DNA from: Psoroptes ovis
Lineage: Eukaryota > Arthropoda > Arachnida > Sarcoptiformes > Psoroptidae
Length of the DNA stretch: 64,000 bases
NCBI GenBank assembly: GCA_002943765.1
Contig: PQWQ01000002.1
Span: forward strand, 3,286,001-3,350,000
Reading direction: 5' to 3'
Shown here: piece after piece, positions 11,801-23,701 of the stretch
Layout: each line of letters begins with the position of its first letter
How positions within the stretch are numbered: the first letter of the stretch is position 1
Position numbers and translations under genes: made by a program
The notes under the pieces: generated by a model
What the model was told of the DNA's origin: nothing
Databases searched by the model: none
The model's input: the letters and a program-made list of their open reading frames with translations, nothing else

Positions 11801-13694
11801 TTTAGAAAATAACTAATATCAAACATTATTATTTTCTTTCATTAAAATGAATAAGAATTTTCCCTCTTTCATTTTTTAAATATTTGACGATGTTATTTCA
11901 TTTTTATTTTTTTCATGTTCTCAATCATTCCCATATACATTTGCCATTAATGGAATTTCACATATATATTCGTATATTGCGAAAAAAAAATTTGTTGATC
12001 CAAATTCTTGATTCTTTGAATGATCATTTCGACTAATTTTTCTATTTTTTATTTATTTCTGGCATTTCTTCATTTATATTTGCATTTATAAATATATAGA
12101 CACAAATATAAATAGTTGTTCATTCATTCATTCATTTATTTTGGCAATTTCTCTTTTGAAATTCTTGCCCTTCTCTAGTTTTTAATATATTTATGAATGA
12201 ATGCTGCAAAATGTGAGCAATTCAATTCCATTCAGAAAAAAATTGTGATGACAAGTATTTTCTTCTAATTCATTCATTCATTCATTCGAACATTTATTTT
12301 CAAATATCCATTCTCTTTGTCAATAGAATGTGGTGTTGAAATTTACAATTATACACATATACGTTCAAATATATGTTTTCTCGTATAGCTTCAGATAGGG
12401 AGAGAATCAAGCTCATTAATGATTTTCATGAATTAGTATTTTAGAGTTCATATAATTGTGATAATGAGAAAAGAAAGAAAAAGATTAACAAACAAAAAAA
12501 AAAACAAGATTGATTGCTTTACATTATTTTGTGGGATTCAATGAGATAATAATGGAAAAAAGATAAAGTGAAAGCACATACTAACACAAATAAACAAGAA
12601 ATTAACGATGAAAAATTTTTCATTTCATGAATTATTTACCAAATACGGATCATTCATTATTGTATTGTACACTTGACATAGGATAGGGTTGAATTCAATG
12701 TGAATTTGCTATGTGAAACAAAATCGATAATTATCAGTGCTTGCTCGCTAATGTTAGGTGTTCGAAATCATTGAAAAAGAAAAAAAAATAATTATTCTCA
12801 TCGAAAAATTTCTGAAAATTCAATGAATTTCTACACCGAATTTCGTGGAAAAAACATTTTAATCAAATTCAAAAATTCAAATAAAGAAATGGACAAACCA
12901 AGGGATGAAATAATTTTTTTCCAATCATGAAATTTTGTAATAAAAAATTATTTTCAACCAGAAATTGTGCCAAACTGTCCACTATGAATGATTTAAAATA
13001 ATTTAAAGAATGTGGAAATGTTTTTTTTTTCATTTATTTAATGATACACATTTTTGTCATCATTTTCATTTTTATTTTTATTTGATTTTATTTCTATCAT
13101 TCTATCATATGACAAAAATCAATCATTTATCGAAGAAGCAGAAAAAATTTTCATTTTTCTCCCATTTTTTCTCTCTTTCGTTCAAAACAGAATAAATGTA
13201 TGAATATTTTTACTGGAATTCAATCATCAATTTTTTTTCGTTGGACTTCTTTTTACGACAAATGACATTAAATAAAAAACGACGACCAAGAGAAATAAAA
13301 AAAAAATCATCAAAGATATTGGTGAAATCAACAAATTGATATATTTTTTCTCATATATCCTTACATATTGATATATCTTTGATAATAAAAATAATAATAA
13401 AACAAACTCTACGAAATGTACAATGTGTTGTCCGAAAAAAAAACAACAAATTCCCAGATCATCATTCTTATGATGAAAATGATATTAATAATAATAATAT
13501 GATTCGATGACATGGAAAAAAAGAGAGAAACTTTTTTCATTTTTTGACGGAAATTCATCTTCATATCTTCAATGAATCTTCGATTTCTTTTCTATTCATT
13601 TCAATGAAATTTTCATGATATATTCAAGTATATGCATATTTGGATACGAAAAAAAAAAAAAAAACAAAAACAGAATGAATGCATATGAATTCGT
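8096..13694. other. Intergenic DNA upstream of the amine receptor gene
   Basis: No gene is supported. It contains an A29 tract at 8793-8821, TTTA and GTT repeats near 8640-8690, and an 8-bp perfect hairpin (TTGCTCGA at 9711-9718 with TCGAGCAA at 9724-9731). Open frames here are short and biased to I, N, F and K. Receptor 5' UTR exons or enhancers may lie here but cannot be recognised. Confidence 0.6.
8793..8821. repeat. A29 homopolymer
   Basis: Uninterrupted run of 29 A. It could be the tail of a decayed retroposed sequence, but nothing recognisable lies on its 5' side. Confidence 0.9.
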
Positions 13695-16210
13695 ATGATG
13701 GAAATGAATGATGATCATCAAGCCAATGTAGTTCCTAAAATATTGAAACAAACGATGAATAATAAAAATAATAATAACGATAATAATAATAACAATACAA
13801 ATACAAATCATGTTGCTAAATATATGTTGGAATTGATAAAAAATGAAACCAATTGGGACAATCATAGTAATAATAATGATAATTTCAATAGTAACAATAA
13901 TAATCATAATAATAACATTGATAATAATGATAATAGAAATCAAAACTATGCGAATATTAGCAATTTTAATGCTAGTATAAGCATTATTCGACCATTATCA
14001 GTGTTAAATGTTACTGAAGATTTTCATTTCAACAGTTTTACGAACCATTTTCTTTATGATAATAATAACCATAATAATACTTATAATCATAGTGACATTA
14101 CTGATATTACATTAATAACAAATGATGATGATCATCATATGAGCTCAATATTTGATTTTGATGATAATCTATCAATCAGTGATGTTGATTCGTGGTGGAA
14201 TATATGGACCAGTAAGCCTTTTCCAAGTGGCTACACACAATTATCGATCGTTTTATTGGCCTTCTTTTTGACTTGTATCATAATACTGGTTGTTGTCGGT
14301 AATTTGCTTGTCTGCATAGCGATTGCAACGGAAAAATCATTGAAACCAGTACAAAATTGGTTTATCGCATCGTTAGCTGTATCAGATTTACTAATCGGAT
14401 TGATTATAATGCCTTTTTCATTGGCCCGTGAATTAATGGGATATTGGATGTTCGGCCAGGTTTGGTGTGATATACATGCTGCATTGGATGTTTTACTATG
14501 TACAGCCAGTATAAATAGCTTATTTCTGATTAGTCTGGATCGTTATTGGAGCATAACCCAAGCGGTTAAATATTTAAAGAAGCGTACACCATCCAGAGCT
14601 GCAATGATGATAGCATTTGTTTGGATATTTTCAGCATTTGTTTCATTGCCGCCTTTGGTTGGATGGAAAAAAGCAAAACAATCAAGTGAATATCCTCAAT
14701 GCAATTTAAGTGATGATATCGGATATGTGCTGTATGTAGATAATTTATTCTTTTGAAATTTTTATGATTATAATTTATTAATCTAATAATGATGTTTACA
14801 TTATTTATTCAAATAGTTATAGTTCGATCGGCTCATTCTATTTTCCTGCCTTGATGATGGTTTTTGTATATGCCAAAATATTTATTGCTGCCCGAAGTAG
14901 AGCTAGAAAACACATAGATAAGAAACGTTTCAAAATACCAACGACCATATCAACAACAGCAAATGAAACATTGAAAGAAAAATCAACAACAACTACATTA
15001 TGTACAAGTTTCAGCAATCCAAGTCCACCGGATAATAATATTAATAACAATGAAAATAATAGTTCCAATCCTAATAATAATAAGAACAAAAATAATAATA
15101 ATAATGAACACTGTCATCATCATCATCATCATCACCATCATCATATCAATGAAGTTGATGATGATGGAATTGATGATGATGAGGATGAAGATGATGATGA
15201 TGGACAACGAAATAATAAAAATGGAAAAAACAACAATAATAACAGCAACAATGATGATGAAGATGATCAAGAAGATGATCATGATGAACAGCAAGCTGTT
15301 AAAATGAATTTGATATCAGAAATTCAGACACAAATTAGATTGGATCCTTCATTCTCAATTAATATTGATGAAAATAATTTAGAAAAACAAACAAAAATTC
15401 ATTCAATTAATAAAAATGAATGGAATATTGGTAATAATAATAATAAGAATGAATGTGATGAAATTAGTGATGGTAATATGATGAAATCAACATTACCCCC
15501 ACAAATTATTATTGAAACTTCATCAGAATCTCGAAGGCAATCATGGAATATTATATCTACTAGTGAAATTATTTCTACAATGACTAATAACAATAATAAT
15601 AATACTAATAATAATCAAATATCTTCTCCCAGCGGAAACAATAACAATGAACCAGACAAACATCTTCAACAGCAGAGAATTAACAATGAAACTAATGACG
15701 AATGTTGTACCAATAGTAATCCAATTAAAAGACACAACAACTCAAATGAAACATTAAACAACGATTCAATAGCGAGTAGCAATACTGATAATAATAATCA
15801 ACAGCAACAACAATGCCAACAGCATAATAATAACAACAATAATGATAATGGTAATCATAATCATCATCATCATCACCATCAACAAATGCCAAGAATGATG
15901 ACAACATATTTTTCAAAAGTTAAATATAAAACTTTTAAATTACGAAAGCCAACAACAAAAAAGATTAATGGTCTTAGTAGAAATAATGATAATAATAATA
16001 GCATATCGAATAAATCAAATATTACCGTTGATGATGATTCAGATACGGCAGATTCTCCAACAATAAAAGAACCAAGCTGTGAATCTAAAAGTTTTCTCAG
16101 TGCACCAAAATTATTACGATCGCGATTTGGTTCAACATTGAGCATAGCTGATTATGAAGATTCAGATACAATCGATGATGATCATCATCATCATCAACAC
16201 CTTCATCATC

Positions 16211-16242
<32 letters not shown>

Positions 16243-19137
16243 AGTTTAAATAATCAACAAAAACGGTGTAAACGTAATCGTGTACAGTATCAAGATCAGC
16301 CAATTCATTTACCGAGCGATGCCGAACGTCATAAACGTAAAATAGCGAAAGCTCGTGAACGAAGAGCTACATTAATTGTTGGATTAATAATGGCTGCATT
16401 TATTACTGCATGGTTGCCTTTTTTTGTGCTTTATGTTCTCGTAGCCTTTTGTCAGATATGTAAAGAAAGTATTCCAGAAGGTGTATTTGCTGTTGCATTC
16501 TGGCTTGGTTATGGAAATTCAGGTAAAGTTGAAAATTTTTTTTATTTTTTCTATTATGATGCACGAACAATATAAACCATTATCATTAATTTTATGATAA
16601 TATTTTTCAATTGAATATTAACAATAATAAAACAAATCAAATAATAATGCAACACATTTTAGGCAGTGAAAAAAAACTTTTTTTCTTATTTTCAAGGCAT
16701 TTTTCAAGGTATCATCATTATTAGCTTCAATATGAAAATATATTCAATTTGTGGAAAAAAATTGTGAAATTCAACAATCTGATTATATTGTAAACTATCT
16801 AAATTATCTAATGCAAATGCTTTGTAAAAAATTGCGTATTTTATTGAAAAAGAAAAAAATTCAAACCACCATATGTTTCACTAGAAAACAACAACAGCAT
16901 TAATACAGCCAATAATGGACACTCAATATTAGCATTTTAATTCATAAAATTTTATTTTGAAAAAAATACAATTTTTTTTTCAAAATATAAAAGCCCTCTA
17001 TCAATCCTACGAATTTTAATTAAATTCATATCAATCCATTTTCATTAAAAATTTTTTCAATAATTATAAATGAATATATATGAATTAGAAGAAAAACCAA
17101 TTAATTTGTCATTAAGTGGTATCATTTTTATGTTTTTTATTCAACTTTTTTCCTTTAATTTCGCTCTTTTTTCTTGCTTTCAAAACCATATGCATACAGT
17201 TTTGAAATACTATAGTGAATTGAATACAAGTTTTTGTGTGGTTTGTTAACTATGTTTATGTTGCTGTTGTTGTTAAACATCATGTATTTGTTTTTATTAT
17301 TATTATTTATTCTTTGTTATTTATTTATTTTTCAATATAATTAATTATCATATCATAGAGAATTCTTTTGAAAAAAAATATAATGAAATGAAAAGAAGAA
17401 AAAACTATTTTTTATTATGTAAATTTATCATTTTTAATATAAGATGAATAGCTCAAAATTACTACGACATTTACACAAATAAAGCGAAAAAAAAACTGAA
17501 AAAACACATGACAATGAACGTTTTTCGTGTAACGCGCTTAATGACATTAATCTCATTAGAAAATAATAGAAACGAAAAAAAAAAAAAAAAAACGAAAAAA
17601 CAAAGCACAATAAATGCAAAGCAGATGCTAATATTTCGTTCAAAATTATTCCGAAAAAAAAGAATTTAGCATATTGAATTTCAAAAAAAAAAAAAAAAAA
17701 ATGGTGAATTATCGGAATTTTTTTTTTTGCAAAGATGAATAGCTTGAAATGCATTCGAAAAAACTCCAAAAAAACCTCAAGCGAAATAAAAAATATAGAT
17801 CAATTAAAGATTCAATTCCCTTGAATCCACTTTCTCAGGATCACTAAGTTTTAACGATAAAAAAAAATTTCAAAAATTCAAAAAAATTTTCTTTGAAAAT
17901 CAATTCCTATCTTTTAAAAATAAAAAATTTAATCCTAATCTAATCTTTTTATCTTTTTCTCTTCTCTCCTTCTATTTACCAACATTTGCATTCATTTCCA
18001 TTTGAATTTCATTGTTTTTTCATATGCTGGGCCCATGAATCGTTGGACTTTTTTCTCTTTGTTTTGATCTACATTTCAAATGAATAAATAAATGAATGAA
18101 CAAAAATATTTAGCCGCAAATCCCATTATTTGTAAGTATATTTCCATATATTCATATTTGTATATCGATCAATACATTATTTTGCTTTTGGAAAATATAT
18201 CGATTCTTATTCTTTCAAATTTTTTTTATATCATTGATCTTTTTATGGTTCATTCAATTTTGTTTTTGTTTTTTTTCTCATTTCATTTGCCTATATTTTA
18301 GTGTTTAGATTGATTTTTTTCCTTGAAAATAATCATAAATAATAATAGTAATAGTAATAATGCATTTTGATCAATAGAAGCGACCACGTTCTAAAAATGC
18401 TTAAGATTCACGTATTTATTTCATTTTTTTTCCAAGTTTTCAATTTTTGATTCAGTTTTGTTTGTTGATTCACATTTATTTATGTGAAATCAAGAATTTT
18501 TTTTCTCAAAGTTTTATTGGGTAGAGCTAAAATAATAAATTTCTCCAACATGAAAAAAATTTCAATTCGATTCAATTGAAATCAATAAAATTTTGAATCG
18601 TAGAAAGTTCACAGAATTCCGTTCAAAGAATTCTCTTTTTCTTGATCATGCACTTTATCCATGGAATTTGAATAGAGTCTTCACGTTTTCATTTTTCACT
18701 TATACTTATCGATAAAGGATTAGCAAGGAATATTTTTCATTTTTCAATGAAAAATACAAAAATATTCTAAATTCTTTTGTTCGTTTTTATCACTAAATTT
18801 ACATTATTTTTTTCGAAAACAAATAAAAATTCGTATAAATAGATGCAACAAATGAATGAATATCATTTGATATATGATGGAATTGAATAAATAAACATAT
18901 TCGTTTTATTTGAAGAAAATTTGAAAGGGTAAAAAGTTTGAAATATTTCTCACAGGAAAATGAAAATTTTCTTCACTGATAACTCGTGATTTTGCATACT
19001 ATCTTTGAAATTTTCCTTAAAAATTTTCCAAGAATCGATAAATCTCACTCTATTTTTCGAATTTTTTCATTCTCACAGATACCATCTTCAATCGTGACTA
19101 TCGAAAAGCTTTTCGTAAAATTCTATTCAAACGTTAA
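13695..19137 (+). CDS. Alpha2-adrenergic-like octopamine receptor (biogenic-amine GPCR), 4 exons
   Basis: Rhodopsin-family amine receptor, expected in the plasma membrane and probably Gi-coupled (long third loop, very short tail). Exons: 13695-14731, 14817-16522, 18114-18131, 19079-19137; 2820 nt, 939 aa. An in-frame TGA at 13686-13688 supports the start. TM1 begins near residue 184. TM3 carries the amine-binding Asp (AALDVLL, about 265) followed by DRYWSI; the second loop reads QAVKYLKKRTP, as in alpha2-like receptors; TM5 has SSIGSFYFP. TM6 reads ITAWLPFF (Ala where Cys is usual), and TM7 ends NSAANPIIY. The C-terminus is only TIFNRDYRKAFRKILFKR. Oddities are a roughly 180-residue Asn-rich N-terminus and a third loop of about 490 residues with poly-His, poly-Asn and Asp runs. 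Splice sites: GTATGT/ATAG, GTAAAG/TTTAG, GTAAGT/CACAG. AATAAA lies at 19260-19265. Receptor class is well supported; the octopamine alpha2 subtype is inferred from loop 2 and could instead be tyramine or another amine. Confidence 0.93.
18114..18131 (+). other. 18-nt microexon of the amine receptor (NPxxY exon)
   Basis: CCGCAAATCCCATTATTT is flanked by TTTAG upstream and GTAAGTATA downstream. It restores the frame between exon 2 (phase 1, ...GYGNS) and exon 4 (TIFNRDY...), giving the TM7 sequence NSAANPIIYTIF. Without it the receptor would lack the NPxxY motif, so the exon is almost certainly real although automatic predictors would miss it. Confidence 0.9.
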
Positions 19138-22100
19138 AAGGTTTTCATTTTGTTTTCAATTTCTTCGTTTAAATATTATTCATCGTCATTATTACAACTT
19201 TTGATTCAAAGCATAAATCATATAAATCAAAACAATTGTAAACAATCTTAGTGCAACCAAATAAAATCAATCAACATCATTTATTTTCAGCAAAAATAAA
19301 AAGAAAATCAATTTCCGAAATATTTTCATTATCAAAAAGCCAATCAAAACAATGGCAAAAAAAATGGAAAAATTAATAAAAGAAAATAAACAAAATATCA
19401 ATCAATTATCGTTGATGAATGACACATGAAAACAATTAACTTAGATTTGACGTTTTTTTCTATTCATCGTTTTTTCCTTCTATTCTCGAAAATTGTTCAT
19501 TTTCCAGCTTCAAACAAAAAAAAATTTGAAATTTTCATTGAACAAAATTTTTTTTTCATATATTCATTGATTTAGAACAATTTTTTTCAGTGAAACAATG
19601 GAAAAATTTTTTTTGGAAATTTGGCAAAAAATCAAATGAAGAAATAATGAAAATGAAAACAAAAACAAAACTGAAAATTTTGTACACACAAATATATACC
19701 AGCAAGCAAAACCAACAAAACACACACATTGCACATACAATGCTTTCAAAGTCTTCCTAAATTTCAATATGAATTTGAATTTTTTTTACATTCATTTATT
19801 ATATAAATATTTGAATATTTTAATGTAGAAATTTTTTTTCTTTTTTTTTGCTAAAATATTTGTATTTCCGACACACACACACACACACACACAATTTTAA
19901 TTTATTCATTTTTTTCTTCTTCGTTCTATTTCATATATTTCGGAACTAATTATTATGACGCATACAAATCAAATCATAATTGTAATTTATGCAAATTTAG
20001 CTTTTCTTTTTCTTCAGTGTTCGGCTATTGCTGCTGATTTGTTTAATTTAATAATAATCGTCTCTCTCTCTTGATTCGAATTAAAATCATCATCATCATC
20101 ATTATTCATCATTTATCATTCATCAAATCATTAAATCTCGTAAATCAAATCATTAAACCAAAACGAAAAGAGAAGAAAAGAAAAAAAACAGCGAATATAT
20201 AAATGAATGAATGATTTGATTTGAATTTATATTCATTTATTTATTTACCTTGGAAATTTGTAATAAAACAAAATACCAACGAAAAAAAATTTTTTGGAGT
20301 CCGATATATTTCGATAGAGAAATGTGGCTAGTCAAATAAATGAAAATAAATAACCATATTTGATTTAGGATTTGTGTTATTGTTTTGTTTTGTTTTTCTC
20401 TGTTGAAGATATTTGCTTTTGGACTCGAAAAATTTCTATACCATTTGTTTATTTTGTTAATGATTTAATTTTCACATACGCATTTAATATTGGATTTGAA
20501 TTATTTTAGAGGGTAAAATGAGAAAAAACAAAGCAAAACAAAACAAACAAAATTCAATGAACAAACAAATTGTGAGAAATTTTTTTGAAAACAAAATACA
20601 TTTGCATTCGTAAAAAAATTCTTCAAACAAATCTTGTATGAAAACACGCACACACATTAACAATACAATACAAAACAAATTCACATTTTGAGAAAAAAAA
20701 ATTTTTCGATAAAATAATCAATTTTACAATGTTTTACATATTTTTCAAACTAAAATTGAATTGTTTCTCATTCGCTTTTTCTCGTTTATTCAATTTTTTT
20801 CATCAATCAATGAATTTTGGATCGCAGTTTAAATGAATGAATATTTAAATAAAATGGACAATATCATTGATTGAAATTGTAAATTTTATTCAAAAAAAAA
20901 AATTATCATTTTATCATCTTTGATTATTCCTGTAAATTTAAATCAATTCATATTATTAATTCATTTTATTTCTATTCAATGTTGTCGTTGCTGTTGTTGT
21001 TCTTGTAAATATTTTATTCTCTATCATTACAATTATTACACAGATATTTTGCATGATTTTTAAACAAAAAAAAAAAAAAAAAAAATGAAAGAAAAAAAAT
21101 TGAAATAAAATGAATTTTATTTTCTAAATTGTTTCAATTTAAAGTTTTTGTTTCTGAAATTTAATTATAGCATTTATTTCCTTTGAATTCCTTTGAACAC
21201 GATCAATATGCAATAATTCATTAGATTAATTGCGTACATGTGCATCATCATCATCATCATCAGTCTGTTGGATTCTCAAAAATAATAATGATAATAATTT
21301 TTTTGTTTCATGTATTAAATTATGATCATCATCATCATCATCGACAGCTGGAAAAATATTTCTAGAAATAGAATGAAAATATAATAAAAATTATATCCTT
21401 TGGCTAAATTGGCATTGGATATGTGTGTACCATCATCATGGATATGTAGGAAGAACTTTTTTCCCGATACTAGGAAAAAATTAACATTAAAATTTAATTC
21501 TTGATTATGATAATATTAACAATTATTATAAATTCCATTACTTGAATCGGTTTTTTTTCGGGTGCACACTGTAAATTTTGTATTGAGGCTGGCATGTGTG
21601 TTGACTGAATAATTTTCGATAGTTGATTTAGCTGATATCATTTAATATTTCTTAAAATATATTCAAATTCATATACAAATACCATATATACCATACTTAT
21701 TTTGCAATTAGAATTGGTAAAACATGGAATTTTCAGACATTTTCAGCGTTTATTTCCATATGTGTTGTTTTTTCTTGTTTGATCATATTGTTTTCGATTT
21801 AATAATGAATTCCACCAAATGAAAAAGAACAAAATCACTGCGTTTTTGCCATTTAACATTTACAGAAGGAAAAAATGAATGAAAAAAACAAAGCAAACTT
21901 GAAATAACTGACGAATATTAATAAAATTGAATGAAGAAAAAGCAATTATTAATCCGCTACATTTATTTTTTTTTTTTTTGTTGTTGTTCATCTATTGTTT
22001 TTCGTATTTTTGGTCAAAAACGAATAATAATGAGAATTTATATCTAAATTTATCAATTATTAATTTTTAATTTTTACCATTTTTACATTTATTTTTTATT

Positions 22101-23701
22101 ATTAAAAAATAATCTACCACATATACAGAGATAGAAAGAGAGAGCAAACACATATACTACACCAAACACTATCATCATCATCATCATCATCACACGCCAA
22201 AACAATTGTAATTCATTCCTATTTCTTGTTTTACATTTCAAAATGAATCAATGATGATACAAATGATCGGTTCTCAACTGTTTTGTTTTATTTGTTGTAT
22301 ATTTTTTTTGACAAAATTGAACAAGAATCACTTGAATTTTATCTCATTAACACATAAAAAAATGATTTCATACAAATACATGGAAAAAGTTTTTTGTTTT
22401 TTTTTTCGAATTTTTCATTTTTTTACTCCTCTTGAATGAAAAAAACAATTTTCATACGATAAAAAATTATTTTTCACTCTTCTTTGACGTAATTTTTTAT
22501 GATATATGAAAATATATCTTATCTTGAATTTATCAATAGGAAATATTTTTAAAAAATATGAATAATAATTGAAAATAACGAAAAACAATTAGAATAAGTA
22601 GGATAAAAATTATTAATAACTTTAGTTTAAATGTTATTATTATCATTATTACTAATATTATTAGAATCATATGCAAAATTGTAATTATTTGCCATAATTA
22701 TTATCAATATATGTCCATTTCTGATACAATCATTGATTGACAATTCCGAAAAAAAATCAAGTGGCCAAAATTATTAATATTATTTTTTTTTCTCCTTCGT
22801 ATTTGAAATAAAAGGTGATTCCAATATTTACATATAATATATATATCTCTGTAAAATCATACCATCGAAACGAATGATTAAGTGCGTTGGAATTTTTGTT
22901 TCATTTTATTTGATTTTTCATTTTCATTTTCATATTTTCCATATTTCCCATATTTTCAAATTTTTATTATTTATTTATTTTCATGAATTCAAGGTTTAAA
23001 TATGCCCATGATACCTATTTTCATGTGTGTATGAATGCCCATTTTTTGAGTAAAATCAGTATATAAAAAAATTTTTTTATTATTATTTTATGATATTTTT
23101 TATTATTATTATTATCATTACTTTTATCGGTCAAGTAAATATAAATAAATAATAATAAAATTCATATTGCTAAATAGACAGGAATTTTGTTTTTTATTCA
23201 ACATTTCTTGGCAGCAAAAAATCTAGCCAAAAAAAAAGAGAGAAAAATTGGCTTATCCACATTTATGAAAAATAATGAAAATGATAATAATAATAATAAA
23301 ACTAATGATAATGATTATTTAAATAAATGAAAGCAGAAAAATAAAAAATAAAGAAATAAAGAATCATAATAATAATAATAATGGGCGTTTTGTGTTGTTT
23401 GTTTATTTCTTTTGATTTTATTATTTTTATATTCAATAATAAATAATAATAATAATAATAATATTTATTAATATAATGAAAATCAAAGAATGAAATGAAA
23501 TGAACGACAACAATGGCCAATAAATTTCAATGTCTTTCAATTTTCATCAAATTCATTCATTGTTTGAGAGTATTTTGATTTAGAAATTTTTTTCAATACT
23601 ATTTTCATTTTTTTCTATTTTATTTTCATTCATTTGATTGAAATTGTGTATTTTGTTTATTGAATTTATTTATTTAATAAATTTCATTTATTTTATTTTA
23701 T
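19138..23701. other. Intergenic DNA between convergent receptor and PMCA genes
   Basis: No gene supported. It contains (AC)n at 19871-19893, A/T homopolymers and ATC repeats. The receptor AATAAA (19260-19265) lies at one edge and the PMCA polyadenylation signals (TTTATT on +, just below 23702) at the other. I looked here on the minus strand for extra PMCA C-terminal exons with a calmodulin-binding motif and did not recognise one. Confidence 0.6.
19871..19893. repeat. (AC)n microsatellite
   Basis: Uninterrupted AC dinucleotide run of about 11 units in intergenic DNA. Confidence 0.95.

Noticed and set aside
13424..13445. GTTGTCCGAAAA resembling a mini-mariner end
   Set aside because: Only one end is present; no inverted partner was found nearby, so it may be chance or too decayed.
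14998..15294. Long open frames antisense and out of frame to receptor exon 2 (also 15050-15307 plus)
   Set aside because: They arise from AAT/GAT/CAT codon runs in the third loop of the receptor and read as poly-Ile/Met or poly-Val.
17804..17860. Minus-strand frame LSDPEKVDSRELNL considered as a PMCA C-terminal exon
   Set aside because: Does not resemble the calmodulin-binding tail, lies inside a receptor intron, and has no convincing splice sites.
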